Positions 1 through 7,833 of a stretch of 42,554 nt of DNA are shown piece after piece; position 1 is the stretch's first letter; each line of letters opens with the position of its first letter. The notes below the pieces were generated by a model. The model worked only from the letters and a program-made list of their open reading frames with translations, was not told the origin of the DNA and ran no database searches. Made by a program: the position numbers and the translations under genes. The stretch is taken from assembly GCF_946223165.1 (NCBI RefSeq), contig NZ_CAMIBP010000024.1, positions 1-42,554 of the forward strand. The letters are read 5' to 3'. The DNA is from an uncultured Corynebacterium sp. (GTDB lineage: Bacteria > Actinomycetota > Actinomycetes > Mycobacteriales > Mycobacteriaceae).

Positions 1-71
1 GCGAGTGGAAGCGCGCCATCAAGCGTTCCCTGGCTTGGGAAGACTCTGAAGACGACGACGTCATTCAGTAG
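1..71 (+). CDS. 3' end of an unidentified upstream gene (partial)
   Basis: An open frame enters from the left edge (first full codon at position 3) and stops at TAG 69-71. The visible 22 residues are first basic (WKRAIKR) and then strongly acidic (EDSEDDD), ending VIQ. This fragment shows no domain. In the syntenic M. tuberculosis region the neighbour beyond the HAD phosphatase is a 1-acylglycerol-3-phosphate acyltransferase (Rv3814c family), which is a guess for this gene from context only. A strong terminator follows at 111-139. Confidence 0.55.
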   Translation, partial: EWKRAIKRSLAWEDSEDDDVIQ

Positions 72-110
72 GCAACCCTCCCGCTAGCTCCCGATTAGCT
101 AGCGCGCTCT

Positions 111-139
111 AGGTCCCGCATCTTTTTGGTGCGGGACCT
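111..139 (+). terminator. Rho-independent terminator after the partial gene
   Basis: AGGTCCCGCA (111-120) pairs perfectly with TGCGGGACCT (130-139) around a nine-base, T-rich loop, and a TATTTCTT run follows. It separates the upstream gene from the HAD phosphatase gene. A smaller dyad, GCTAGCT/AGCTAGC (83-89 and 97-103), lies just before it. Confidence 0.85.
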
Positions 140-179
140 TATTTCTTGCAGGAGGCACTAATTGCCTGCGGGCGCGAAG

Positions 180-185
180 TAGACT
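180..185 (+). promoter_or_regulatory. -10 box TAGACT for a leaderless HAD phosphatase transcript
   Basis: TAGACT fits the actinobacterial TANNNT consensus and ends exactly seven bases before the ATG at 193. Transcription would therefore start at or next to the start codon. No Shine-Dalgarno sequence precedes the ATG, which agrees with a leaderless mRNA. The same spacing is seen at four other genes in this window. Confidence 0.55.
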
Positions 186-192
186 GTGGGGC

Positions 193-1029
193 ATGGTTGA
201 TTCCTTATGGGCGCCGCGCCTTATTGCCAGTGACATCGACGGAACTTTGTTGGATAAGAACCATCGCGTCACCAAGCGAAACCGTGAAGTAATCGCCCGA
301 GCCGTGGCTTCGGGTGCGTACTTTGCGCTTTCCACCGGGCGCCCGTTCCGCTGGATTGCGCCCGTGCTGGAGCAGCTGCCCGTCCGCCCGGTATGCGTGA
401 CGTCGAATGGCGCCGTCATCTACGATTCCGCGGAAGATAAGCTCCTCAATGTGCACGCGCTCTCGCCCGCGGCCATCACAGACGTCATCGCCGTGGCGCA
501 GGAGGTACTGGAGCCGCTTGGGGGAGCAGGCTTCGGCGCGGAACGCGGCGGGACCTCGCTTGCCGACCCCGTCGAAGAGCTTTTTGTGGTGGAGCCCCAC
601 TATTCCGAGAACGCGCTTTTCGACGGCTTCGGGGTCGTTTCCATCGATGAATTAGCGGCTGAGCCCGCGGTGAAATTGCTTATCCGCAACACGCAATTTA
701 GCGCCCCTGAACTCTACGATCTGATTGCTCCGCGGGTGGACCCAACGGTTGCCCATGTTACCTATTCGATGACGGAGGGCATCCTCGAAGTCGCTGCCCC
801 CAACGTGACCAAGCGCAAGGGCGTGTCCTGGCTGGCGGAGAACTTCGGCATCGAACGTAGCGACATAATCGCTTTTGGGGACATGCCCAATGACATCGAA
901 ATGCTGTCGTGGGTGGGGCGCGGCGTCGCCATGGGCAATGCGCATCCTGCCGTGAAGGAGGCCGCTGACGAAGTCACCATGGCCAACCATCAATCGGGCG
1001 TGGCAAAGGTGCTAGAACAATGGTTCTAG
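193..1029 (+). CDS. HAD-superfamily (Cof/type IIB) phosphatase
   Basis: This 278-residue protein belongs to the Cof-type haloacid dehalogenase-like hydrolases, cytoplasmic Mg-dependent phosphatases that act on sugar phosphates or similar small molecules. Motif I is DIDGT at residues 14-18 with the nucleophile Asp14. Motif II is the STGRP stretch near residue 48, the Lys motif lies in TKRKG near residue 206, and motif III/IV is GDMPND near residue 229. The long insertion between motifs II and III is the C2 cap of this subfamily. Length is normal. It corresponds in position to Rv3813c next to the galactan genes; a direct role in envelope assembly is not established by the sequence. The ATG lacks a Shine-Dalgarno site and is probably translated from a leaderless mRNA. 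Substrate unknown. Confidence 0.9.
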   Translation: MVDSLWAPRLIASDIDGTLLDKNHRVTKRNREVIARAVASGAYFALSTGRPFRWIAPVLEQLPVRPVCVTSNGAVIYDSAEDKLLNVHALSPAAITDVIAVAQEVLEPLGGAGFGAERGGTSLADPVEELFVVEPHYSENALFDGFGVVSIDELAAEPAVKLLIRNTQFSAPELYDLIAPRVDPTVAHVTYSMTEGILEVAAPNVTKRKGVSWLAENFGIERSDIIAFGDMPNDIEMLSWVGRGVAMGNAHPAVKEAADEVTMANHQSGVAKVLEQWF

Positions 1030-1041
1030 CATCTTAATCCT

Positions 1042-1062
1042 GCAGGGGCTGACACCCCCTGC
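1042..1062. terminator. Hairpin between convergent genes
   Basis: GCAGGGG (1042-1048) and CCCCTGC (1056-1062) form a stem with a seven-base loop in the 36-bp gap between the HAD gene (stop 1029) and the convergent amidase gene (stop 1066). It probably ends transcription from both sides, though there is no long T tract. Confidence 0.55.
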
Positions 1063-1065
1063 CAA

Positions 1066-3237
1066 CTAGTCGGTGAAGACGTTAATCTTCTCGGTTGCTG
1101 GGTCGTACTGGATGTAGCCACCCTGGAAGTCCACGCGGATTTCGCGGCCGTTGCCGGTGGAGACCTCGTCGGAGGTCGGCAGGCCGAGTTTGGTGGAGTT
1201 GTCGCCCTCGGACCAAGCCTCAGCGACCTTGCCCGTCAGGGCGTGGGTGCCCGCTTCCTTGGAAGAGAGAACAACGCCGTTTTCAAAGAGCTGGGAGACA
1301 ATGCCCGCCTTGAAGTCCGGGCCGCCTACTGCGAGGCCGAGAACCGGGCCGAAGGCGTTCAGGATTGCCGTCCAGGACTGCTGCAGGCTCGGGTTGCCGG
1401 AGATCTGGACGACCTTGGAGACAATGTTTGGAATCTCCGAGGTGGTCAGGCCACCGACGACGGTCTTATTGCCGTCGACCTTCTGGCCCGAGCGAGACAG
1501 GAAGATGCCGACCAAAGTCGCGGCGATACCGGCAACCGCCTGGATTACTGCAACCGGCACCTGGACGCCGCCCAGAGAGGAGGTAGCGCCGTTCGTACCG
1601 GGGTTTCCGCCGGTGGTTCCGCCGGTGTTTCCACCCGGATTATTGGTGCCCGGCGTCGTGGTACCGGGGTTCGTGCCGGTGTTGGTGCCAGTGCCCGTGG
1701 TGGTGTCATCGTTGGATGGCAGCTGCGCACCGGAGCCGGCAGTGCCGTTCTTGATGGACTGGTATTTGCGGTAGGTCGCATTGCGGATATCGCCCCAACG
1801 TGCCACGGTGTACTTGCCTGGGCAGGCGGTGTAGTGCAGGTCATTGTGGCCGTGGAAGGTCGGAACGTGAGCAACCGTTCCTGCTGGGAAACGGGAGCCG
1901 TTGAAGCCGCCGGAGACCAGGTCGGTGGAGCCCTTCGGGTTGATGTTGGAGATCGCGGCCTTCCAGCCAGCGATTTCCGCCACGGAATTCAGCATTTGCT
2001 CCGTCGGTGCTGTGGTTTCGTAGTTACCAATCATGGAGATACCCCACGTGTTGGTGTTAAAGCCGCCAACGTGTGCGCCCTGCACGGCCTTATCGAGGCC
2101 GCCGTAACGGCCCTCGTAGATGGTGCCGTACTTATCCACCAGTGCGTTGTATCCGATATCGCACCAGCCTAGGTTCTGCGCGTGGTACTGGTAGATTCCG
2201 CGCACCTGCGCTGCAGCATCAGCCTTGGTGTAGTTGTTGTTGCCCGCGGTGTGGTGCAGGGTCAGTGCCTTAACGCCGTCGTCGTAGTCTGGCCCCATGC
2301 AGCGCTTAGACTCGTCCGCACCCCAGCCTGCGCGGGAGACGACCTTTGGCATGCCGTCGGTGACGGCGGTCTGCTCGATAGCCTCGCCCGCCTGCGCATT
2401 GCCGTCAATGAAGACAGCCTCCATGCCCTCGGTGCTGGTGTTGTTTGCCGACGCGCCAGATTCCTGTGCACCGGATTCCTGTGCGCCGGAATCCTTAGTG
2501 TTCATCTCCTGCACGTCAGCCACCGGCGCAATGTCACCGACGTTGTACGGCAGCGGCGCCGGTTGCGGGTTGGCTGCTGCTTCCGCGGCCTGTTCAATCA
2601 CGGACTGATTGGAGTCCTCCGCCGGTGCGGAAGCAGGCGACTGGCTTGCCGACGCCGCCGGTGTCGAGGTTTCCGGTGCCGCGGACTCTGGGGCCTGCGT
2701 ACCGTCTTCTTCCACGGGGGTTTCCTCGAAGCTCTTGTCCAGGTTGGTGCCCGAGACAAGATCGACGTTGTTGATGGAAACCTGCACGTCGTTGGTGGTT
2801 CCTGTGTAAATCAGCTCGGTGCCGTTAGTGGCGTTCGGATCGTCGTTGGTATAACCCGAGTTGTCCATGTCGTACCACTCGGACCAAGAACCGTCCGCCT
2901 GCTTGGCGCGCACGAAAGCAGCAACGTCGCGAGCGCCCTTCCAGGTCACAGCGAACATGGAGAAAGGCTCGTCGCGGTGGAACTGCTTGACGGCGCGGGG
3001 GCCGTCGCCTTCGCCCTGGGCAGAGATAGCAGCGTCATCGACAACAACGGTTTCGCCGTCGCCAAAGCTCGTCGAGGCGGAAGCTACTTCGATGGGGCCG
3101 GAGCCGTTTTCTTGGGTGCGCAGCACTTGGTGGCCACCGAAGGCGGCAGCCGCAACCATCGAGACAGAGGTGACAGCAGCGATGATCGGAGTGGACCACT
3201 TCGACTTGGTAGGAACGAGACGGCGTCGTAGTTGCAC
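1066..3237 (-). CDS. Secreted PGRP-type N-acetylmuramoyl-L-alanine amidase with C-terminal LGFP-like module
   Basis: This 723-residue exported protein has an N-terminal basic and hydrophobic signal/anchor segment (residues 5-34) and a low-complexity Pro/Ser/Ala/Gln region (about 170-270, with a repeated GAQES). An amidase_2/PGRP domain follows at about 298-490. Probable zinc ligands are His328 in LHHT, His464 in GHND and Cys472 in TACPG, so the enzyme should be catalytic. After it come a Thr/Gly/Asn/Pro linker (about 505-555), a hydrophobic stretch (about 562-585) and an LGFP-like repeat near residue 680 (KLGLPTSDE). It should cleave the muramic acid-peptide bond of peptidoglycan and tether to the envelope. 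It corresponds to Rv3811 in the syntenic locus. The start is GTG at 3237, chosen because AAGGGAG lies five bases upstream and the signal segment follows directly. It is divergent from glf. Confidence 0.9.
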   Translation of the reverse strand: MQLRRRLVPTKSKWSTPIIAAVTSVSMVAAAAFGGHQVLRTQENGSGPIEVASASTSFGDGETVVVDDAAISAQGEGDGPRAVKQFHRDEPFSMFAVTWKGARDVAAFVRAKQADGSWSEWYDMDNSGYTNDDPNATNGTELIYTGTTNDVQVSINNVDLVSGTNLDKSFEETPVEEDGTQAPESAAPETSTPAASASQSPASAPAEDSNQSVIEQAAEAAANPQPAPLPYNVGDIAPVADVQEMNTKDSGAQESGAQESGASANNTSTEGMEAVFIDGNAQAGEAIEQTAVTDGMPKVVSRAGWGADESKRCMGPDYDDGVKALTLHHTAGNNNYTKADAAAQVRGIYQYHAQNLGWCDIGYNALVDKYGTIYEGRYGGLDKAVQGAHVGGFNTNTWGISMIGNYETTAPTEQMLNSVAEIAGWKAAISNINPKGSTDLVSGGFNGSRFPAGTVAHVPTFHGHNDLHYTACPGKYTVARWGDIRNATYRKYQSIKNGTAGSGAQLPSNDDTTTGTGTNTGTNPGTTTPGTNNPGGNTGGTTGGNPGTNGATSSLGGVQVPVAVIQAVAGIAATLVGIFLSRSGQKVDGNKTVVGGLTTSEIPNIVSKVVQISGNPSLQQSWTAILNAFGPVLGLAVGGPDFKAGIVSQLFENGVVLSSKEAGTHALTGKVAEAWSEGDNSTKLGLPTSDEVSTGNGREIRVDFQGGYIQYDPATEKINVFTD

Positions 3238-3441
3238 GTTATCTCCCTTGAGGTTTTGCGTAACGCGTGCGGGTGGTTTAGACAGCTCAAACCGAATTAC
3301 GAAAGTTAACAGTTGCGCAAAATGTTACTTATGTTGTTTCTGTTAATTCTGTTCCGACACGCGTCAAAAGCGCATTCTTGATGAAGTTCTTTGTGGGTGT
3401 CATCCCCGGCGACAAGGGCGATCTCCAATAAGGTGGGGTAC
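3238..3441. promoter_or_regulatory. Divergent promoter region of the amidase and glf genes
   Basis: This 204-bp gap holds the start signals of two divergent genes. It is AT-rich at 3290-3350 and contains an inverted pair TTAACAG/CTGTTAA (3306-3312 and 3340-3346). On the minus strand GTAACATT (3328-3321) and, downstream, GTTAACT (3310-3304) resemble the spaced GTAAC-type half sites bound by MtrA, a regulator of cell-wall hydrolase genes in corynebacteria. That resemblance is an inference. AAGGTGGGG at 3430-3438 is the ribosome-binding site of glf. Confidence 0.4.
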
Positions 3442-4638
3442 ATGACTTCTTATGACCTCATCGTTGTTGGATCTGGATTCTTCGGCCTGACCGTTGCAGA
3501 ACGTGCGGCCTCTCAATTGGGCAAGAAGGTGCTCATCGTCGAGCGCCGTAACCACCTGGGCGGCAACGCCTACTCGGAGGCGGAGCCGGAGACCGGCATC
3601 GAGGTGCACAAGTACGGTGCGCACCTGTTCCACACCTCTAACGAGCGCGTGTGGAACTACGTCAATCAGTTCACTGATTTCACCGACTATCAGCACCGCG
3701 TCTTTGCCATGCACGACGGCACCGCGTATCAGTTCCCAATGGGTCTGGGCCTTATCAATCAGTTCTTCGGCAAGTACTACTCGCCGGATGAGGCACGCCA
3801 GCTCATCAAGGATCAGGCCGGCGAGTTCGACGTTGATGAAGCTCAGAACCTGGAAGAGAAGGCCATCGCTCTTATTGGTCGTCCGCTCTATGAGGCATTC
3901 ATCCGCGATTACACCGCAAAGCAGTGGCAGACCGACCCGAAGGAGCTGCCGGCGGGCAACATCACCCGCTTGCCGGTGCGCTACACCTTCAACAACCGCT
4001 ACTTCAACGACACCTACGAGGGCCTGCCCGTCGACGGCTACGCCGCCTGGCTGGAGAACATGGCCTCCCACGAGAACATCGTGGTCCGCCTGGACACCGA
4101 CTGGTTCCAGGTTCGCGACGAGCTGCGCGCCGAGTCCCCGGAGGCGCCCGTGGTCTACACCGGACCACTCGATCTCTACTTCGACTATGCCGAGGGCGAG
4201 CTCGGCTGGCGCACTCTCGACTTCGAGCTCGAGGTCCTCAATACCGGCGATTTCCAGGGCACCCCGGTCATGAATTACAACGATGCGGACGTCAACTACA
4301 CCCGCATCCACGAGTTCCGCCACTTCCATCCGGAGCGCGCCGATAAGTACCCGACCGACAAGACGGTCATCATGAAGGAGTACTCCCGCTTCGCCGAGTC
4401 CGGCGACGAGCCGTACTACCCGATCAACACCCCGGAGGACCGCACCAAGCTGGAGGCATACCGCAAGCTCGCGGCGGCCGAGGCTCGCGACAACAAGGTC
4501 CTCTTCGGCGGCCGCCTGGGCACCTACCAATACCTGGACATGCACATGGCCATCGCTTCCGCGCTGTCCATGTTCGACAACAAGCTGGCCCCGTTCTGGA
4601 ACGAAGGCAAGGCCCTGGAGCAGGAGCGCGGGCACTAG
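3442..4638 (+). CDS. glf: UDP-galactopyranose mutase
   Basis: This 398-residue flavoenzyme converts UDP-galactopyranose to UDP-galactofuranose, the donor for the galactan of arabinogalactan. The N-terminal Rossmann motif GSGFFG (residues 10-15) binds FAD, followed by ERRNHLGGNAYSE. GAHLFHTS (59-66) and the central NRY/FNDTYEGLP region match the family, and the C-terminal GGRLGTYQYLDM segment is the second FAD-binding signature. Length is typical. I chose the ATG at 3442 because AAGGTGGGG lies just upstream and the family N-terminus starts MTSYDLIVVG; a TTG 51 bases earlier would add residues not seen in the family. GlfT2 and the other galactan genes lie 18 kb downstream, beyond the restriction island. 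Confidence 0.97.
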   Translation: MTSYDLIVVGSGFFGLTVAERAASQLGKKVLIVERRNHLGGNAYSEAEPETGIEVHKYGAHLFHTSNERVWNYVNQFTDFTDYQHRVFAMHDGTAYQFPMGLGLINQFFGKYYSPDEARQLIKDQAGEFDVDEAQNLEEKAIALIGRPLYEAFIRDYTAKQWQTDPKELPAGNITRLPVRYTFNNRYFNDTYEGLPVDGYAAWLENMASHENIVVRLDTDWFQVRDELRAESPEAPVVYTGPLDLYFDYAEGELGWRTLDFELEVLNTGDFQGTPVMNYNDADVNYTRIHEFRHFHPERADKYPTDKTVIMKEYSRFAESGDEPYYPINTPEDRTKLEAYRKLAAAEARDNKVLFGGRLGTYQYLDMHMAIASALSMFDNKLAPFWNEGKALEQERGH

Positions 4639-4652
4639 TCCTATATCTCTAA

Positions 4653-4700
4653 GTGACAGCTCCAGCCTCGATTTTTCGAGGCGGTCCCACAAGCTGTCAC
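4653..4700. repeat. Nested perfect inverted repeats after glf
   Basis: The outer arms GTGACAGCT (4653-4661) and AGCTGTCAC (4692-4700) enclose an inner hairpin GCCTCGA-TTTT-TCGAGGC (4665-4682). The inner hairpin could end glf transcription, although there is no T tract after it. Confidence 0.7.
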
Positions 4701-4734
4701 CTGTGGCTGAGCTCTCGCTGCGACTGTCGCCAAC

Positions 4735-4777
4735 TGACCGCTAACTCGTCGCCCAAGGAAATTCGAGTTAGCGGTCA
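4735..4777. repeat. Perfect 14-bp inverted repeat
   Basis: TGACCGCTAACTCG (4735-4748) is repeated inverted at 4764-4777 around a 15-base loop. It lies 35 bp after the previous dyad. It could be a second terminator, a remnant of a small mobile element, or a recombination site at the island edge. Confidence 0.7.
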
Positions 4778-5024
4778 CTCAGTCGCACTTAGTCGCAACC
4801 AGTTTCTCAGGCTGGTGCAATGAAAGGGCCAGTGCTTTGCGCGGCGGTCGCGGTCGACTCGGTCTTGCTCGTCAAATCACCCGTTTTATCGTGGTGAGGG
4901 GCCAAGCCTTGTGCGATTGGGTCAGCTTAATCCCCAGATGAAATGCTGTTTTCCAACAGAGCTATGAGGCTGCTCCTTGAGATACACCGTCTTATACTCG
5001 GTGTCGCTCTAAACATTCGATTGG

Positions 5025-5092
5025 AAGAGTGTGCCTCTTTAAACTTTTGTAGTACAAGAGTGGCTCTAAATGTAGAAGTGTTGCTACTCTTT
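5025..5092. repeat. Downstream bracket repeat of the left AlbA_2 regulator gene
   Basis: AACTTTT-GTAGTAC-AAGAGTG (5042-5062) matches AACTCTT-CTAGTAC-AAGAGTT at 6811-6831 at 18 of 21 positions. The similarity continues for about 20 bases beyond with one gap. Further AAGAGT/ACTCTT half sites occur at 5025-5030 and 5086-5091. The cluster reaches into the last codons and stop of the regulator gene, so the gene has this motif at both its start and its end. Confidence 0.7.
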
Positions 5093-6790
5093 GACCTTTT
5101 CGTATGTGGTGTGGGGGTCTCCATGCTTTCCAAGCATGCGCGTATAGGCATTCTCCTGAAGCCAACCAAGCGCATAACGCGTCGCACTAGGGCTAAGACC
5201 AGTGGCTTTGACAATATCGTTGAAGCTCAAAGGACCGCTGGATAGCGACTCAAGAATGGCAGGACCGTTTTTTGTCATCGAAGAAATCCTGAGCGGTGTT
5301 GGCGTGGCGCCGGCATTGTCTGGTGGCATGAAATATTTTCGACCCCGGCCGTTTCCATGGGCATGAACCTGTGGGTGGGCGCGTACTTCCTCAACAATGC
5401 GCAGAGACTCATCGTTCGAGAGCTTGAACTCTTGGCGGATTTTGGCTCGACTCCACTCTTCACCGTCCTGCATTCGAGCCAAAACGGACAGCGCTTCGCT
5501 GGATATGTGCGAATCGATATCTTGGTCCTGGAGCCACTCCAACTGCTTGTCATTGAGCAACGTATGTCGGGATAGGAGGACTGTGAATGCAATCCCCTTG
5601 TCAATAAATCGAGGCGTGCGCAGATGTGCGGCGCGCATCTCGTTCATTGCTTCAATGATGCCGCCTCCTTCGCCTTCAATAATCCGCACGCTGTCGCTGC
5701 CCCGGGTGTTCTTGCAAATTTGATACAGCACCGGATTGACTGCGCTCTTGGAACCTGGGTGTCCGAGTTGGGATTCGGCGATTCCCCAGAGCCCTCCTGG
5801 GCTCGAAATGGACAGCACATCATCGCGGAGTCGGATATCCACATTCTTTGAGTCGGAAATAGGCTCCAGACTTCTATGTACGAGAGCATTCGCGATGATT
5901 TCGCGGACCGCATTCATTGGTAGCTCAGTGACGTCTTTGGCGTGACCACTGTCGAGATAGACCAGGTCCGGGCGGGTATTCCGAATGACCCATTCGAGTG
6001 CTTGCTCCAGAAGATCTGGAAGTGGTCCTGTGAAATGCGCAAGGTCATGGGTCCTGTTGCCGGAACCGTCAAATGGCCGCTGAACCGCGGCGGTGATAGA
6101 TAGCTGTGGGAATTCCCTCTGCGGTGCGATTCCTAGTGCGTACATGCCGGCCATTGTGAGCTGGCCTGAATTACTTGTCACGCCTGTGTAGTACAGGACC
6201 TGTTCATTGGTCCATTGAGCGGCCCGCCGAGAGCCGGTACGACACGTCTTTATGTAGGCGGCGGTGAGATCGGGGTCAAGATCTTCGACGGATGATCCAG
6301 AAATGACGGCCTTATCTGGGTGAGTGGGATGCTCCCGTTGGGTCTTGAGCAGCTCGAGGTGTTGCAGTTCTTGTTCGCTCATTTCGTAATCGCCGTCGGC
6401 CTGACGGAGAAATGCCTTGTTCTTGAATCGTGCCGGGCGGTCCTTGAGCGGAAGACCCTCAACTTCCGCGATGACAACGTCACCTTGAGGAAGCGAAAAA
6501 GAGTGGAAATCTACCACGACCGGGGGTTCAATGTGATCCCGGGCGAGACTTGCCACGCCGGCCTCGAAGTCAGCAATTTTTCCTCCAATTCCGGTGACTT
6601 GAAAGCCTTGGCCTTCTGCAACTCCGATGATGATGGTTCCGCCTCCTGGCATGTTGCCAAAGGCGCTCAAGGTGTCTCCGAGTTTCGGGAGTCCGTTGGA
6701 TCCGGCTTTTACCTCGATATCGGTCCTGTCTCCGCCGCGTGCTCTAAGCTCCTCGAGCAACTCTTGTAGTTTTTCCGCTCCCCAGTTCAT
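5084..6790 (-). CDS. Schlafen AlbA_2 / HATPase_c_4 / winged-helix regulator (left)
   Basis: This 568-residue cytoplasmic protein is of the AlbA_2 type, related to the putative DNA-binding domain of Schlafen proteins and often found in phage-defence regions. The AlbA_2 domain spans about residues 23-140 (DIEVKAG, GGGTIIIGV, FLRQADGDYEMSEQE). A GHKL-type ATPase domain follows, with the N-box NALVHRSLEP (301-310) and GGLWG (332-336). Two winged-helix-like segments lie at about 430-490 and 505-560. A role as an autoregulated transcription factor is an inference from these domains and from the dyads at both ends of its gene. The ATG at 6790 has no Shine-Dalgarno site but sits seven bases after a good -10 box, so it is probably leaderless. 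Base use is more AT-rich than the envelope genes, consistent with transfer. It lies downstream of the restriction operon on the same strand, with its own promoter. Confidence 0.85.
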   Translation of the reverse strand: MNWGAEKLQELLEELRARGGDRTDIEVKAGSNGLPKLGDTLSAFGNMPGGGTIIIGVAEGQGFQVTGIGGKIADFEAGVASLARDHIEPPVVVDFHSFSLPQGDVVIAEVEGLPLKDRPARFKNKAFLRQADGDYEMSEQELQHLELLKTQREHPTHPDKAVISGSSVEDLDPDLTAAYIKTCRTGSRRAAQWTNEQVLYYTGVTSNSGQLTMAGMYALGIAPQREFPQLSITAAVQRPFDGSGNRTHDLAHFTGPLPDLLEQALEWVIRNTRPDLVYLDSGHAKDVTELPMNAVREIIANALVHRSLEPISDSKNVDIRLRDDVLSISSPGGLWGIAESQLGHPGSKSAVNPVLYQICKNTRGSDSVRIIEGEGGGIIEAMNEMRAAHLRTPRFIDKGIAFTVLLSRHTLLNDKQLEWLQDQDIDSHISSEALSVLARMQDGEEWSRAKIRQEFKLSNDESLRIVEEVRAHPQVHAHGNGRGRKYFMPPDNAGATPTPLRISSMTKNGPAILESLSSGPLSFNDIVKATGLSPSATRYALGWLQENAYTRMLGKHGDPHTTYEKVKE

Positions 6791-6797
6791 GCTGAGT

Positions 6798-6826
6798 AGT
6801 TTAGTGTTGCAACTCTTCTAGTACAA
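6798..6826 (-). promoter_or_regulatory. Promoter of the left AlbA_2 regulator
   Basis: On the minus strand, -35 TTGTAC (6826-6821) and -10 TAAACT (6803-6798) are separated by exactly 17 bases. The -10 box ends seven bases before the ATG at 6790, predicting a leaderless mRNA. The dyad at 6811-6831 covers the -35 box and much of the spacer, as expected of a repressor operator. Confidence 0.75.
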
Positions 6827-6870
6827 GAGTTGCCCAAAAGTGTAAGAGTTGATTTCTTGTGTCAAAGAGT
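6811..6870. repeat. Upstream bracket repeat / operator array of the left AlbA_2 regulator
   Basis: A 21-bp dyad AACTCTT-N7-AAGAGTT (6811-6831) is followed by direct AAGAGT half sites at 6844 and 6865, roughly two helical turns apart (6825, 6844, 6865). This spacing would let several protein subunits bind one DNA face. The dyad overlaps the promoter. A related copy lies at the far end of the gene (5042-5062). Confidence 0.75.
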
Positions 6871-6882
6871 CGTGTGAATTGG

Positions 6883-7794
6883 TCAGCGGCGTTTTCTGGC
6901 GCGCGGATTGCGCGTGCCGTGTGTTTGATAAATCCGATCGTCTACCCGGTCGTTTGTCTTGTATGGATGAGCGTGCAACATAGACCGAAACATCGCAAAG
7001 CTCGCCTCCTGCGTGCGCTTGCGTTGTTGCTGCTTGTCGGTGAAACTGATCCACTTGAAGGGGGTGCGCTCCCTTGAAGATTGCCTCCTGCGTTGCTTAG
7101 GTTTCGGGCGCGTAATCGGCACCTCGATGGTGTGCTTCTCACGCTGCTCGCGGAAGAGTTCGGATTCACGCCGTCCGGACTGGAACCTTTTGTAGAGCTT
7201 GGAAAACCAGAGCTCGCATTCGTCCAGCTGTTGGATTGCGGAGGCGCGATCATCGGCGCTGATTGCGGCTTTGAGATCGAAGAGCAAGGAATCGCGCCAG
7301 TCGAGGTACTTCTCCTTGGCCTCCTCGTTCTCTTTGGTGAGAAGTTCGACCACGATGGTGTCGAGTTCGTCCTCGCTGATGGACAGCTCGCGGCGGGTCT
7401 TGGGCGGAGCAGGAGGGGTAGGCGTAGGCGGTTTCTTGCCCCGGGTTTGTGGCCGCAAAATGACTTCTTCGTAGGCGGACACCACATTGCCGGCGCTCCG
7501 AAATGAAACCTTGGTAATCCTTTCGGGAATCTTCAGTGCAGAAGTATCCCGCGGTAGACCCAGCCTTTTCTGGGCAAGGCGCAGGGCCATCTTGGGGCTG
7601 AAAGGCCTGCCGAGAATCCGATGGATCTTCTCGCGGAATTCGCGGTCAATCTTTTCGGACTGGCGGGTGTAGTCGCCGGGATCTTGGGTGAGTCGGGACA
7701 GGACGTATCGTGCAGTTCGTTCGTATTCTTGCCGGGCTGCTATGACCTGTTTGGCTTGTTCGGTCGTGAGTTCGGTTCTTTGAGGGGTGTTCAT
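6883..7794 (-). CDS. Basic hypothetical protein at the end of the type I restriction operon
   Basis: I do not recognise this 303-residue protein. It has three parts: an Arg/Lys-rich helical N-terminus (residues 1-115), a Pro-rich linker (about 118-133, PPTPTPPAPPKTRR), and an acidic then strongly basic helical C-terminus. The last 80 residues hold many Arg/Lys clusters (KPKQRRRQSS, NPRARKRR), which suggests nucleic-acid binding. There is no signal peptide or membrane segment. It starts 39 bp after the hsdR stop on the same strand, so it is probably co-transcribed with the restriction genes. It could be an accessory nucleic-acid-binding factor of the system or an unrelated passenger. Its AT content is higher than that of hsdR and hsdM. 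A clear Shine-Dalgarno site is missing. Confidence 0.7.
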   Translation of the reverse strand: MNTPQRTELTTEQAKQVIAARQEYERTARYVLSRLTQDPGDYTRQSEKIDREFREKIHRILGRPFSPKMALRLAQKRLGLPRDTSALKIPERITKVSFRSAGNVVSAYEEVILRPQTRGKKPPTPTPPAPPKTRRELSISEDELDTIVVELLTKENEEAKEKYLDWRDSLLFDLKAAISADDRASAIQQLDECELWFSKLYKRFQSGRRESELFREQREKHTIEVPITRPKPKQRRRQSSRERTPFKWISFTDKQQQRKRTQEASFAMFRSMLHAHPYKTNDRVDDRIYQTHGTRNPRARKRR

Positions 7795-7833
7795 AGGGAC
7801 TTCGTGGGTAGGGGATAGGGGCGGGGAGGACCT

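Larger units (their letters stand above)
4639..5083. other. Gene-free junction between glf and the restriction island
   Basis: I see no convincing gene here; short open frames overlap the antisense of the regulator and look accidental. It holds two large perfect dyads (4653-4700 and 4735-4777) and short AGTCGCA direct repeats at 4781 and 4791. From about 4930 there is AT-rich sequence leading to the downstream bracket repeat of the left regulator gene. Base composition changes here from GC-rich to AT-rich, so this is the probable left edge of the accessory island. No tRNA or clear attachment site is visible. Confidence 0.6.

Noticed and set aside
3400..4692. 430-codon minus-strand open frame opposite glf
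   Set aside because: glf is certain on the plus strand, and the antisense product has no domain.
4943..5245. 100-codon plus-strand frame at the left island edge
   Set aside because: It has no ribosome site and runs antisense into the regulator gene; the repeat motifs there explain the sequence better.
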